The position numbers were made by a program, and so were the translations under genes. From assembly GCA_019694155.1 (NCBI GenBank), contig JAIBCN010000082.1:1-39861 (forward strand): a stretch of 39,861 bases of DNA. The letters are read 5' to 3'. Under the pieces are notes generated by a model, which worked only from the letters and a program-made list of their open reading frames with translations, searched no databases and was not told the DNA's origin. Shown here piece by piece: positions 23,671 to 32,470 of this stretch. The DNA comes from Vicinamibacteria bacterium (lineage in GTDB: Bacteria; Acidobacteriota; Vicinamibacteria; Fen-336; JAGNNV01). The first letter of the stretch is position 1; each line of letters starts with the position of its first letter.

Positions 23671-24519
23671 TCAGGCGGGACGGGACCGGCGCAGCTGCTC
23701 GATCTCGCCGCGCAGCGCGCGCACTTCGTCGAGAATGGCCCTGGCATGGGCCTCGCCCTCGTCCTTGAGATCCGCCGAGACCTGGGCCTGCATGGCGTTC
23801 ACCACCACCGCGATGAAGAGGTTCAGGACCATGAAGGTGGCAATGAGCAGATAGGCGACGAAGAAAACCCAGGCCTGGGGCGCCTTGACCATCACCTCCC
23901 GCGCGATGTCGGGCCAGCCTTCCACGGTCATGATCTGGAAGAGAGTGAAGAGAGACAGCCCGAGAGTGCCGAAGAAGTGCGGAGCGAGGGGGCCGAACAG
24001 CTTGGTCGCGAGCACGGCGGACACGTAGAGAACGAGCGCGAGGAGGCCGATGATCGAGGCCATCCCGGGCAGGGCCTTGAGCAGCGCGCCGACGACGCCG
24101 CGCATCGACGGAACCAGGGAGACGAGGCGCAGGACCCGGAGGATACGCAGCGCGCGGAGCACGGAAAAGGCGCCGGCCGCGGGCAGGAGCGCGATGCCCA
24201 CCACGACGAAGTCGAAGACCCGCCAGGGATCATGGAAGAACCGGGTGCGAAAGACGAAAAGGCGGGCCAGAAGCTCGGCCACGAACACCGACAGCGCGGC
24301 CCGATCGATGGCGTGAAGCAGAGCCCCGTGGCGCGACATCCACTCCGGCGAGGTCTCGATGCCGAGGGTGGCCGCGTTCACCACGATGAGCGCGGTCATG
24401 GCGCGTTCGAAGCGTTCGCTCTCGATGAAGGCGCGCAGCTTCGTCCGGCCGGGCGCCCAGGGCGACGCGGCGCTTCGGTTGGGGGACCTCGCTCTTTCTC
24501 GGGAGAGGTCAGCGCGCAT
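23671..24519 (-). CDS. Voltage-gated-like ion channel subunit (BacNav/CavMr type) with EGW filter
   Basis: The 282-residue product has the single-repeat six-helix plan of bacterial voltage-gated channels. S1 is about 39-56, S2 72-92 and S3 99-114. S4 (119-137) has four arginines every third residue (122, 125, 128, 131). S5 is about 151-175, S6 about 215-245, and the tail ends in an acidic/basic coiled coil (about 250-280), as in NaChBac. The pore loop is FTLFQIMTVEGWPDIA, so the selectivity filter reads T198-V-E200-G201-W202-P-D204. Typical sodium channels have LESW. A glycine after the Glu was reported as the key to calcium selectivity in CavMr. The ATG overlaps the ftsH stop by 11 bp, suggesting translational coupling. 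Confidence 0.9.
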   Translation of the reverse strand: MRADLSRERARSPNRSAASPWAPGRTKLRAFIESERFERAMTALIVVNAATLGIETSPEWMSRHGALLHAIDRAALSVFVAELLARLFVFRTRFFHDPWRVFDFVVVGIALLPAAGAFSVLRALRILRVLRLVSLVPSMRGVVGALLKALPGMASIIGLLALVLYVSAVLATKLFGPLAPHFFGTLGLSLFTLFQIMTVEGWPDIAREVMVKAPQAWVFFVAYLLIATFMVLNLFIAVVVNAMQAQVSADLKDEGEAHARAILDEVRALRGEIEQLRRSRPA

Positions 24520-26401
24520 CGGAGAACGCGATCGGCGAGGGGCGCGCGGCAGGGTGCGCGCTTCTGGACGCTCCTGGACCGGTGAGCTCCTCGAGCTGGC
24601 TGCGGTCGAGCGTCTCCACGTCGAGCAGGCGACGGGCGATGGCCTCGAGCGCGTCTCGCCGCTCTTCGAGGATTCTCCTGGCGCGCGCGTATTCCCGTTC
24701 GAGGATGCCCCGGACCTCGGCGTCGATGGCGCGTGCGGTGTCCTCGCTGAAGTTGCGCTCCTCGCCGCCCGTGCCCGCCAGGAAGCGCGGTCCGGAGACG
24801 CGGCCGAAGGTGACGGGTCCGAGGGTCGCGCTCATCCCGAAGCGACTCACCATCTGGCGCGCGGTCTCGGTGGCGCGCTCGAGATCGTTGGCCGCGCCCG
24901 TGGAGAGATCCCCGCAGCAAAGCTCCTCGGCCGCACGGCCGCCCATCATCACGGCGAGGCGATCGAGCAGCTGTTCCCTCGTCATCAGATAGCGTTCCTC
25001 GGCCGGGAGCTGCAAGGTGACGCCGAGCGCGCCGATGGTGCGGGGGATGATGGTGACCCGGTGCACAGGGTCGGCATGCTTCACGGAGAGAGCGACCAGC
25101 GTATGGCCGCCTTCGTGAAACGCGACGCGGCGCTTCTCGTCCTCGGACATGACCGAGCCCTGCTTCTTCAGGCCGAGCTGGAGGCGGTCCACGGCCTCCT
25201 CGAAGTCGTGTCCGCTAACGGTCAGCGAACCGCGGCGGGCCGCGGCGAGGGCCGCCTCGTTCACCACGCGCTCCAGATCCGCGCCCACCATCCCGGGGGT
25301 TCGTCGTGCGACAACCTGCAGATCCACATCGGGAGCGAGCTTCAGCTTCTTCCCGTGCACGCTCAGTATGGCCTCCCTTCCGCGGACCTCCGGCCGATCC
25401 ACGAGCACCTGGCGGTCGAAGCGCCCGGCGCGGAGCAGCGCCGGATCGAGGACCTCGGGCCGGTTGGTGGCGCCCATCAGTATCACGCCCTTGGTGGAAT
25501 CGAACCCGTCGATCTCCACCAGCAGCTGGTTCAGCGTCTGCTCGCGCTCATCATGGGTGGCGAAGGCGGCCATGCCCCCGCGAGACTTGCCGATGGCGTC
25601 GAGTTCGTCGATGAATACGATGCAGGGTGCGCGAAGCTTCGCCTGCTCGAAGAGGTCGCGCATGCGCGCGGCTCCCAGGCCCACGAACATCTCGACGAAC
25701 TCGGAGCCGGAGAGCGAGAAGAAGGGGACTCCTGCTTCTCCGGCCACCGCCTTGGCGAGCAGCGTCTTGCCCGTTCCCGGGGGGCCCACGAGCAGCACGC
25801 CCCGTGGGATGCGCGCGCCGAGCGCCAGGTACTTCTGAGGATTCCTCAGAAAGTCGACGACCTCGACAAGCTCGGCTTCCGCCTCGTCCACGCCGGCCAC
25901 GTCCGCGAAAGTGACCTTGCCGTGCCGCGTCTCGTCGTAGATCTTCGCGCGGTTCCGGCCAAGGTTGAGCGGTCCGCCCGTGCCGGGGCTCAGGCGGCGC
26001 ATCACCAGCACGTAGATGGCGGCCAGAATCACGAGGGGCAGGAGCCAGCCAATGAGAAAGCTCTCCAGAAAGGAGGTTCGCTCTATGCGTCCGGAAAATG
26101 ACACGCTCTGCGCCTCGAGCTCCTTGAGGAGGGCCGTCTCGTCCATCCCGGGCAAGCGGCTTGTCCTGAGTCGCGCGGGTTTGGCGCCGCCCGCCGCCTT
26201 GAGTTCGACGAGAATCGAGTCCTCACGCACTTCCGCCCGGGCTACTTTGCCCCCTCGCAGGGAGGCCAGGAACTCGCTGTACGGAACGTCCCTGGGCGCC
26301 GCCTCCCGAAGGAACGCGGTCTGAAGCAGCAGCAGCGCGGCAAAGGCGAGCAGCCAGTAGCCGCCCGTGATCTGAAACTGGCGTTTGCGGTGTGGGTGCA
26401 T
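24509..26401 (-). CDS. ftsH: ATP-dependent zinc metalloprotease FtsH, HEGGH variant
   Basis: FtsH is the hexameric inner-membrane AAA+ protease. The 630-residue product has TM1 (14-27), a periplasmic domain, TM2 (116-134), Walker A GPPGTGKT (206-213), Walker [13 protein letters not shown] (260-271) and a second region of homology ending RAGRFDR, where RPGRFDR is usual. The zinc motif is HEGGH (429-433) instead of the common HEAGH; both histidines and the Glu are kept. The third ligand fits Asp in [10 protein letters not shown]. The ATG before HPHRKRQ is preferred. A TTG at 26458 would add 19 residues, and neither has a good Shine-Dalgarno. The channel gene starts inside its 3' end. It may be a second FtsH copy in this genome. 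Confidence 0.92.
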   Translation of the reverse strand: MHPHRKRQFQITGGYWLLAFAALLLLQTAFLREAAPRDVPYSEFLASLRGGKVARAEVREDSILVELKAAGGAKPARLRTSRLPGMDETALLKELEAQSVSFSGRIERTSFLESFLIGWLLPLVILAAIYVLVMRRLSPGTGGPLNLGRNRAKIYDETRHGKVTFADVAGVDEAEAELVEVVDFLRNPQKYLALGARIPRGVLLVGPPGTGKTLLAKAVAGEAGVPFFSLSGSEFVEMFVGLGAARMRDLFEQAKLRAPCIVFIDELDAIGKSRGGMAAFATHDEREQTLNQLLVEIDGFDSTKGVILMGATNRPEVLDPALLRAGRFDRQVLVDRPEVRGREAILSVHGKKLKLAPDVDLQVVARRTPGMVGADLERVVNEAALAAARRGSLTVSGHDFEEAVDRLQLGLKKQGSVMSEDEKRRVAFHEGGHTLVALSVKHADPVHRVTIIPRTIGALGVTLQLPAEERYLMTREQLLDRLAVMMGGRAAEELCCGDLSTGAANDLERATETARQMVSRFGMSATLGPVTFGRVSGPRFLAGTGGEERNFSEDTARAIDAEVRGILEREYARARRILEERRDALEAIARRLLDVETLDRSQLEELTGPGASRSAHPAARPSPIAFSDAR

Positions 26402-26440
26402 GAGTGGCCGGTGTTCTCCTCGGCGCGGGAATCTAGGCAG

Positions 26441-26500
26441 AGTGACATACCAAAGCAAATACGACGTTGTGCTAAATACAATAAGATTTTGTTAAATGAC
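26441..26500. promoter_or_regulatory. AT-rich divergent promoter region of ftsH and the propeller gene
   Basis: This 60-bp stretch is by far the most AT-rich part of the window and lies between the divergent ftsH and 345-residue propeller genes. On the plus strand TACAAT (26477-26482) is a 5/6 match to a -10 box, without a convincing -35. On the minus strand TTGTAT and TATTTG are weaker candidates. I found no heat-shock sigma-32 box. Confidence 0.45.
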
Positions 26501-26579
26501 AGCAGAGCCACCGCGTTCTACCGGCCGTCCGTGTGCCTGCGCTCCTGGGCGAGGTCGCGCCGAGGTAGGCTCGCCCGCC

Positions 26580-27617
26580 ATGAGAGACATCGTTCCGGGA
26601 TCACTCAAGGTGGAGATACTGCCCCTGCCCAAACGGTTCGCGCGCGGGGCCGCGCAGGGGTTCTGCGGGGGATTCCCCGTGGGGCGTGTGGAAACGTCGC
26701 GCGCCAGGAGCGCGGGATGCTGGTGGCCTCGAGGAAAGCCGGAACTCCTCACCCTCGAAGGTCGCGCGGAGGTTCTGACCGGACGAGCGAGTGGTTCTGC
26801 CATCCCCGGCCACTGGGCGAACGGCAAGACGGGCGCGATGGGCGCCGCGGTGTGGGGCCTGCACGACGGAGCCCTTCGCGGCACGGAGCTCCATGTGAAG
26901 GCCTATGCGAAGACGTGGGCGATCGGCGCGGGCGGCGGCGCCGTGGTCGGGGTGGGAACGCCTCCGCGAAAGCACGGAACCGCCGTGAGGGACGTGGGAC
27001 TGGTCTTCCGGGAGGACGCGCCGCCCGTGGTGATTGCCGCCGATGGCGAGGTGATGCTCAACGCCACGGATGGCGTCCGTCTCGCGGGGAGCGTCGACGG
27101 ACGGGCGGCGCTGTGGACATCGGCCGATGCGCCGCCCACGGATCTCGCTCCCGAGGGTTTTCCCGCCAGTGAGGTCCAGGCCCTGGATGGAGACATTCAG
27201 GTCGGTGTGGCCTTCAAGGGTCTCGGCTCGCGAGCCGGGCTGTGGCGTGGGACGGCCGCTACGTTCATCGACCTCACTCCTCGCGGCTTTGCCACGGGCC
27301 GGGCCGCCGCCGGCGCCGCCGGGTTCCAGGTGGGATTCGTGCGGCGGAAGGACACCACGCGCAACGGCTCGTCAGGCTGCGACAATCAGGCCGCGCTCTG
27401 GCGGGGCGAGGCGGACTCGTGGATCGATCTCAACGCGTCGCTGGCCGGAACCGAGTTCAACGCCTCTGTGGCCTGGGCCATCGAGGTCACGGGGGACTCA
27501 ATCCGCGTTTGCGGCGAGGCAAGCCGATTCGAGGTCAACGACGCGGAAACGCCGCGTGAGAATCACTACGTTCCGGCCGCGCACCCGGTACTCTGGACCG
27601 CTCGAGTTTCGGGATAG
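26580..27617 (+). CDS. Probable seven-bladed beta-propeller protein of unknown function
   Basis: No family with known function is recognised. Reading the 345-residue product by eye shows a recurring unit of about 43-50 residues marked by a small-small-Leu/Val-Trp strand then D-L: AGCWWP (Trp49), GAAVWGL (Trp92), GLVFRE (Phe143), AALWTS (Trp179), AGLWRG (Trp222), AALWRG (Trp274) and PVLWTA (Trp339). Several are followed by x-x-x-x-(F/W)-I-D-L. Seven such units suggest a seven-bladed propeller, like HAF-repeat proteins. No signal peptide is visible from this start, and a longer frame opens 28 codons upstream with low-complexity sequence. It may be a recent arrival or lineage-specific. Confidence 0.6.
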   Translation: MRDIVPGSLKVEILPLPKRFARGAAQGFCGGFPVGRVETSRARSAGCWWPRGKPELLTLEGRAEVLTGRASGSAIPGHWANGKTGAMGAAVWGLHDGALRGTELHVKAYAKTWAIGAGGGAVVGVGTPPRKHGTAVRDVGLVFREDAPPVVIAADGEVMLNATDGVRLAGSVDGRAALWTSADAPPTDLAPEGFPASEVQALDGDIQVGVAFKGLGSRAGLWRGTAATFIDLTPRGFATGRAAAGAAGFQVGFVRRKDTTRNGSSGCDNQAALWRGEADSWIDLNASLAGTEFNASVAWAIEVTGDSIRVCGEASRFEVNDAETPRENHYVPAAHPVLWTARVSG

Positions 27618-27643
27618 CACGGATTGGCCCGAGGGCCGAGGCA

Positions 27644-27793
27644 CTAGCGCCGCTCCGCGAACGCCAGACGGACCCAGGCCTCCTGCTCGTGTGGGCCGGC
27701 GGTGACAATGGCGAACGCCCGACCACTGCCAGGATGTGGGGCCCAGGGGACGTCGGCAGACCGGTCGCCTGCCAGGCCCGCCCCCGGGCACGG
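27644..27793 (-). pseudogene. Possible 3' remnant of a lost gene
   Basis: On the minus strand a 50-codon open stretch ends at TAG (27644-27646) and has an upstream in-frame TAG (27794-27796), with no ATG, GTG or TTG start between. Its last 35 codons have strongly GC-biased third positions and normal composition (GRAFAIVTAGPHEQ, then EAWVRLAFAERR), unlike neighbouring shadows. It looks like the C-terminus of a real protein whose 5' part is gone. I do not recognise the family. This is an inference from codon use in the 190-bp gap between the propeller and AraC genes. Confidence 0.35.
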
Positions 27794-27807
27794 CTAGAGT
27801 GCGGCCC

Positions 27808-28713
27808 ATGCCTGGCGCGTGGTCACTCGCTCGAACTGTCTCGGGCGAGTTCTTCTCCGAACTGCACCGGAGCAACGTCCTTCTCGCCGCTCGAGCGAAG
27901 CGCCATCTGGCGAAGGGCTTCCGGGGACCGCTATCGGTGAAAGGCGTGGCCTCGGGGGAGGCCACATGGAACGCGGCCGGCCAGACCTTTACCGTCGATT
28001 CCACGAGTTGCCTGGTGGTGGAACACGGCGAGCCCTACGACATGGTCGTCGACTCCCTGGACGAGGTTCAGACCTTCGTCGTGTTCTTCTCCGACGAGAT
28101 CGCGGCCGGCGTGGCCGAGGCGATGACGACTTCCATCGATCAGCTCATCGAGTCCGAGGGGGCGCCCGGAAGCGGCAGGATTCCGGTCTCGAAGCGCCTG
28201 TGGCTCGAGGGGGAACCGATCCACACCGCTCTCCACGCGCTGAGGGAGTGCGCGCTGGCGCCGGTCGAACAAGGCGAGGTGGACCGATACCTTCGCCGGG
28301 TCCTCGAGGCCCTGATGAGCGCGGAGGAGCAGGGTTCAGCCGAACGGCGAAGAATCGATGCCGCGAAGGCGACGACGCGGGCCGAGCTTTACGAGCGGGT
28401 GCTGCGAGGAAAGGCCTTTCTGGACGCTTCGATCGACGCGCCCTTCGATCTGGGCGCGGTTGCGCGCGCCGCCCGTATGGCGCCCCACCATTTCCACCGC
28501 ACGTTCCGTTCCGTGTTCGGCCGCACCCCCTTCGGCTACGTGACCGAGGGGCGCGTGCGGCGCGCCCGGCGCCTGCTCATCGAGCACGACTGGGACGTGG
28601 TCGAGGTGTGCGCTGCCGTCGGCTATGAGAGCGTGTCTTCTTTCACCCGGCTGTTCAAGCGTGAAACCGGAAGGACACCGGCTGCCTTCCGCCACGAACA
28701 CCGTCTGGAGTGA
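27808..28713 (+). CDS. AraC family transcriptional regulator
   Basis: The 301-residue product has an N-terminal cupin-like ligand domain (about 1-120, with YDMVVDSLDEVQTFVVFF) and a C-terminal double helix-turn-helix (about 200-301). The latter has LGAVARAARMAPHHFHRTFRSV and GRTPFGYVTEGRVRRAR in the first helix pair, then VCAAVGYESVSSFTRLFKRE and GRTPAAFR in the signature of the second. It has the usual AraC size. The ligand is unknown. It lies just before the cupin and NCS1-aminotransferase-dehydrogenase genes, so control of pyrimidine catabolism is a plausible inference and nothing more. Confidence 0.92.
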   Translation: MPGAWSLARTVSGEFFSELHRSNVLLAARAKRHLAKGFRGPLSVKGVASGEATWNAAGQTFTVDSTSCLVVEHGEPYDMVVDSLDEVQTFVVFFSDEIAAGVAEAMTTSIDQLIESEGAPGSGRIPVSKRLWLEGEPIHTALHALRECALAPVEQGEVDRYLRRVLEALMSAEEQGSAERRRIDAAKATTRAELYERVLRGKAFLDASIDAPFDLGAVARAARMAPHHFHRTFRSVFGRTPFGYVTEGRVRRARRLLIEHDWDVVEVCAAVGYESVSSFTRLFKRETGRTPAAFRHEHRLE

Positions 28714-28790
28714 GCAGCTTCGCCGGCACGCGAATTTCGCAAGGCCGGACAAAGGCCGCGACGCGATCGCTGCCACACTCATCAGCATGC

Positions 28791-28797
28791 GAAGGAG
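28791..28797 (+). promoter_or_regulatory. Ribosome binding site selecting the cupin start
   Basis: GAAGGAG ends seven bases before ATG 28805. The earlier in-frame ATG (28787) would place this site inside the coding sequence, so 28805 is preferred. The spacer forms part of the palindrome GAGCATGCTC. Confidence 0.7.
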
Positions 28798-28804
28798 CAT
28801 GCTC

Positions 28805-29554
28805 ATGGAACGTCGGTCCTTTGTCGGCCTCGCCCCCGCGGGGGTCCTGGGAGTCATTTCGCCGGAGGCCGGCGAGGAGGCCCCGGTCTTTTCCGGGCCG
28901 CGGCAGTTCACGGACTATGACGAGTGGCTGAACGAGTCCAGGCGGGCCCTCCTGGCCTATCTGAAGGCCGAGGGACCCGCGAACACGGAGCGGTTCATGC
29001 AGTTCCTGGCGGCCTGGGTCACCGGCATGCCCAAAACGCCCTCACCGAAATGGGGGAGCATTCCGGGCGCCAACCGCAGCCTGGACTTCGCCATGTTGTC
29101 GAGCGGGCGGCCCTTCGTGGTCACGACCTTCAGGATGGCGCCTGGATGCCGCCAACCCGCTCACTGCCATCCTGGTGGAGGAGGCGTCACTCTTTGCGTC
29201 GAGGGAGGCCTGGTGATGCGGCACTTCAACCTGTTGCCGGACCAGCCGCCCTTCAGCGAAACCGGCGCGAAGGTCGAGATCGAAGAAACGGCGATCGCCC
29301 GGCTGACGCGTGACACCTTCACTCTGTTCACGCCCACGCGCTCGAACCTCCATCAACTGGAGGCCGGGCCCGAAGGAGCCGTGTGCGTCGACATCGTCGT
29401 TCAGTGGCAGGGCGCCGGGCAGTTCTCGTACCTCAAACTCCGCAGCGAAGACGCGGGAGCCCCTCCGCGACCGGGGCAGCGCCTGCGGGGAGAGTGGGTG
29501 GGAATGGATATCGCGAAGGCGTATCCGGAAGGGGCGACCCACCCGTCGTCGTAG
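28805..29554 (+). CDS. Cupin dioxygenase-like protein (cysteamine/cysteine dioxygenase PCO_ADO type) with Tat-like leader
   Basis: The 249-residue product contains a cupin with candidate iron ligands His120 and His122 (QPAHCHPGGG) and His183 (SNLHQLEAG), and a VVTTFRMAPG strand. The layout resembles PCO_ADO thiol dioxygenases (PF07847), which oxidise cysteamine or N-terminal cysteine. The N-terminus MERRSFVGLAPAGVLGVI has an RR-x-F motif followed by a weakly hydrophobic stretch, like a Tat signal, so it may act in the periplasm. GAAGGAG seven bases upstream fixes the start. Substrate unknown; the family call is moderate. Confidence 0.7.
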   Translation: MERRSFVGLAPAGVLGVISPEAGEEAPVFSGPRQFTDYDEWLNESRRALLAYLKAEGPANTERFMQFLAAWVTGMPKTPSPKWGSIPGANRSLDFAMLSSGRPFVVTTFRMAPGCRQPAHCHPGGGGVTLCVEGGLVMRHFNLLPDQPPFSETGAKVEIEETAIARLTRDTFTLFTPTRSNLHQLEAGPEGAVCVDIVVQWQGAGQFSYLKLRSEDAGAPPRPGQRLRGEWVGMDIAKAYPEGATHPSS

Positions 29555-29623
29555 CCCCGTCGAACGGCCTCCCTCGGCGGGAGGCGGGGCGAATGCCCGG
29601 GATCATCCGCCTAGAATCCCGAA

Positions 29624-31114
29624 ATGATGGCTGCTTCCGACTCCGAGGTTCATCATCCCGACGGGCGTGTCGAGCTGACCCCTGAATCGCGGGCCAGGGC
29701 GCGGCAGAGCCCTCTGTTCAACGAAGACCTCGCTCCGGTACCGGTGAAGTACCGGGACTGGAGCACCTACAACTACGCGGCGCTGTGGATCAGCATGGCG
29801 CACTGCATCCCAACCTACATGATGGCCTCCGGCCTGATCGACGCGGGGATGGACTGGAAAGAGGCGCTCTTCACCATCCTGCTCGGCAACGTCATCGTGC
29901 TGGTGCCGATCCTGCTCAACTCGCACCCGGGGACGAAGTACGGCATTCCATTTCCCGTCTTCGCCCGCGCGGCCTTCGGAACGTTCGGCTCGAATCTGCC
30001 CGCCCTCATGCGCGCCCTCGTGGCCTGCGGCTGGTTCGGGATCCAGGCCTGGATCGGGGGAGAAGCGGTACAGACGCTCTTCGCCAGCATCATTCCCGGG
30101 TGGGGCGCCATGCTCGGCGGCGGTTTCCTCGGCCACACCACGACCGAATGGCTGTCTTTCATGCTCTTCTGGGGGATGAACATTGCGATCATCTACAAGG
30201 GCATGAATCTCCTCCGCCTCGTGGAGAACTGGGCGGCGCCCTTCGTCCTGGTGATGACCGCGGCCCTCGTGGCCTGGGCCTACGACGCGGCGGACGGGAT
30301 GGGCCCTCTGCTCGCTCAGAAAAGCCGCTTCGATGATTTCGCCTCCTTCTGGAAGGTGTTCGTTCCCTCGCTCACCGGCATGGTGGGCTTCTGGGCCACC
30401 CTCTCGCTGAACATGCCCGACTTCACCCGCTTCGGCCGCAGCCAGCGTGAGCAGGTGGTGGGGCAGACCGTGGCCCTGCCCACGACCATGTTCGTGTTCG
30501 CGGCCATGGGTGTCTTCATCACCAGCGCCACCACCGTGATCTACGGCCAGCCCATCTGGGATCCCATCAAGCTCGTGGCGAAGTTCGACAGCCCCATCGT
30601 GGTCGCGATCTCGATGTTCACGGTGGTGGTGGCGACGCTTTCGGTGAACATCGCTGCGAACGTGGTCTCGCCCGCGAACGACTTCGCGAACGCCTTCCCC
30701 AAGTTCATTTCCTTCAAGAGCGGCGGTCTGATCACGGGAATCCTCGGCATCGTCATGCAGCCGTGGCGGCTGCTCGCCGACCCCTCCGGCTACATCTTCA
30801 CCTGGCTCGTCGGCTATTCGGGCGGTCTCGGTTCGATCGGCGGCGTTCTCATCGCCGACTATTGGATCGTGCGCCGGACGCGCCTGACTCTCGAGGATCT
30901 CTATGTCACCACGGGGGAGTACCGCTACCGCGCGGGCTGGAACCCCGCGGCGGTCGCGGCCATGCTGATCGGCTGCGCGCTCGCCTGGGGCGGGCTCCTA
31001 TGGCCGCCGCTTCGGCCCCTTTATGATTACGGCTGGTTCGTCGGGTTTGGCGCGGCTTTCCTGATCTACGTGGCACTCATGCGCCTCTTTCCAGGGCCAG
31101 CAAGGAAACAATGA
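29624..31114 (+). CDS. NCS1 family nucleobase/hydantoin permease
   Basis: NCS1 carriers import cytosine, uracil, allantoin or hydantoins with Na+ or H+ in the LeuT fold. The 496-residue product has about 12 membrane segments. Signature stretches are NSHPGTKYGIPFPVFARAAFG, the helix-3 block ACGWFGIQAWIGGEAVQTLF with the substrate-stacking Trp and Gln seen in Mhp1, and SPANDFANAFPKFISFKSGG (Mhp1-like NPSND...FPKRISF). By context uracil, thymine or a related ring is the likely cargo. The stop overlaps the next start in an ATGA (31111-31114), so it is translationally coupled to the aminotransferase. Confidence 0.91.
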   Translation: MMAASDSEVHHPDGRVELTPESRARARQSPLFNEDLAPVPVKYRDWSTYNYAALWISMAHCIPTYMMASGLIDAGMDWKEALFTILLGNVIVLVPILLNSHPGTKYGIPFPVFARAAFGTFGSNLPALMRALVACGWFGIQAWIGGEAVQTLFASIIPGWGAMLGGGFLGHTTTEWLSFMLFWGMNIAIIYKGMNLLRLVENWAAPFVLVMTAALVAWAYDAADGMGPLLAQKSRFDDFASFWKVFVPSLTGMVGFWATLSLNMPDFTRFGRSQREQVVGQTVALPTTMFVFAAMGVFITSATTVIYGQPIWDPIKLVAKFDSPIVVAISMFTVVVATLSVNIAANVVSPANDFANAFPKFISFKSGGLITGILGIVMQPWRLLADPSGYIFTWLVGYSGGLGSIGGVLIADYWIVRRTRLTLEDLYVTTGEYRYRAGWNPAAVAAMLIGCALAWGGLLWPPLRPLYDYGWFVGFGAAFLIYVALMRLFPGPARKQ

Positions 31115-32460
31115 CCGAAGCCAGGACGGAAATCATGTCCCGGCCCGCCATGAGCGGTCCGGAAATGGTGGAGCTGTGCAAGCGCCACACCATGTACGAA
31201 TGGTCGGTGCAGTCGAAGATCGATCCCATTCCCGTGGCCAAGGCGGACGGCGTCTACTTCTGGACGCCCGAGGGGAAGCGGTACCTCGACTTCAACTCCC
31301 AGCTCATGTGCAGCAACATCGGCCACTCGCACCCCCGGGTGGTCCACGCCATCCAGCAGCAGGCGGCGAGGCTTTGCTACGCGAATCCCTTCATGGCCAC
31401 CGAGCCGCGGGCCCGCCTGGGCAGGAAGCTCGCGGAGATCGCGCCGGGCGACATCGACACCTTCTTCTTCACGAACGGCGGCGCGGACGCGAACGAGAAC
31501 GCCATCCGCATCGCCCGTGCGGTGACCGGCCGCCACAAGATCATGGTCCGCTACCGCTCGTACCATGGCGGCACCGCGGGCGCCATCGCCCTCACCGGCG
31601 ATCCGCGGCGCTGGTTCGCGGAGCCTTCCATCCCCGGGATCGTCCGCGCCCCCGACTTCCACAAGTACGGCCGCAGGGATCCCGAGCCTCTCGACGTCTG
31701 CATCCGCGAGATCGAAGACATCATCCGTTACGAAGGCGGGCAAAACATCGCGGCCTTTCTCATGGAGACGGTGGTGGGTACGAACGGCATCCTGGTGCCG
31801 CCGGACGGCTACATGAAAGCGGTTCGCGAGCTGTGCGACAGGCACGGCATCCTGCTCATCGCCGACGAGGTGATGTCAGGTTTCGGACGTACCGGCAAAT
31901 GGTTCGCGGTCGAGCACTGGGGCGTCGTCCCCGACATGATCACCATGGCCAAGGGACTCACCTCCGCCTACGTGCAGCTCGGTGCGGTGGGCATGCGGGC
32001 GGGAATCGCCCAGGCCTTCAGGGACCGCGCGTTCCCCGGGGGCCTCACCTACAACTCCCACACTCTGGCCTGCGCCACCGCGCTCGCCACCATTTCTGTC
32101 TACGAGGACGAAGGCCTCATGGACAAGGCCGTGAAGCTCGGCGGAGTTCTGCGCGAGCGCATGAAGGATCTCGAAAAGAAGCATCCCTCGGTGGGGACCA
32201 CGCGGTCCATCGGGCTTTTCGGCATCTTCGAGATCGTGCGCGACCGGCGGACCTTCGAACCCATGGCGCCCTTCAACGGCCATTCGGAAGAGATGACCGC
32301 TCTTGGAGCCTTCTTCCGCGAGCAGGGTCTTTATACCTTCGTCCGCTGGAACACCTTCTTCACCAATCCGCCGCTCGTGATCACCGAGGCTCAGCTCCAC
32401 GAAGGCCTGGACATCGTCGACCGCGGACTTGAAATCACCGATCGCGCCATCAAAGGCTGA
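31111..32460 (+). CDS. Class III PLP aminotransferase (probable beta-alanine/taurine:pyruvate aminotransferase)
   Basis: By context this enzyme should transaminate beta-alanine to malonate semialdehyde. The 449-residue product is a fold-type I PLP enzyme with TNGGADANENAIRIAR (121-136), Asp252 in IADEVMSGFGRTGKWF and the Schiff-base Lys281 in MAKGLTSAYV. The N-terminal MYEWSVQSKIDPIPVAKADGV and SQLMCSNIGHSHP resemble taurine/beta-alanine aminotransferases. The ATG overlaps the permease stop, and the semialdehyde dehydrogenase follows 10 bp after its stop, giving an operon of transport, transamination and oxidation. The preferred amino donor is not certain from sequence. Confidence 0.9.
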   Translation: MTEARTEIMSRPAMSGPEMVELCKRHTMYEWSVQSKIDPIPVAKADGVYFWTPEGKRYLDFNSQLMCSNIGHSHPRVVHAIQQQAARLCYANPFMATEPRARLGRKLAEIAPGDIDTFFFTNGGADANENAIRIARAVTGRHKIMVRYRSYHGGTAGAIALTGDPRRWFAEPSIPGIVRAPDFHKYGRRDPEPLDVCIREIEDIIRYEGGQNIAAFLMETVVGTNGILVPPDGYMKAVRELCDRHGILLIADEVMSGFGRTGKWFAVEHWGVVPDMITMAKGLTSAYVQLGAVGMRAGIAQAFRDRAFPGGLTYNSHTLACATALATISVYEDEGLMDKAVKLGGVLRERMKDLEKKHPSVGTTRSIGLFGIFEIVRDRRTFEPMAPFNGHSEEMTALGAFFREQGLYTFVRWNTFFTNPPLVITEAQLHEGLDIVDRGLEITDRAIKG

Positions 32461-32470
32461 GGACTCATCC

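Noticed and set aside
23660..23680. Hairpin CCGCC...GGCGG between hydA and the channel gene as terminator
   Set aside because: Only a 5-bp stem with no T tract on either side.
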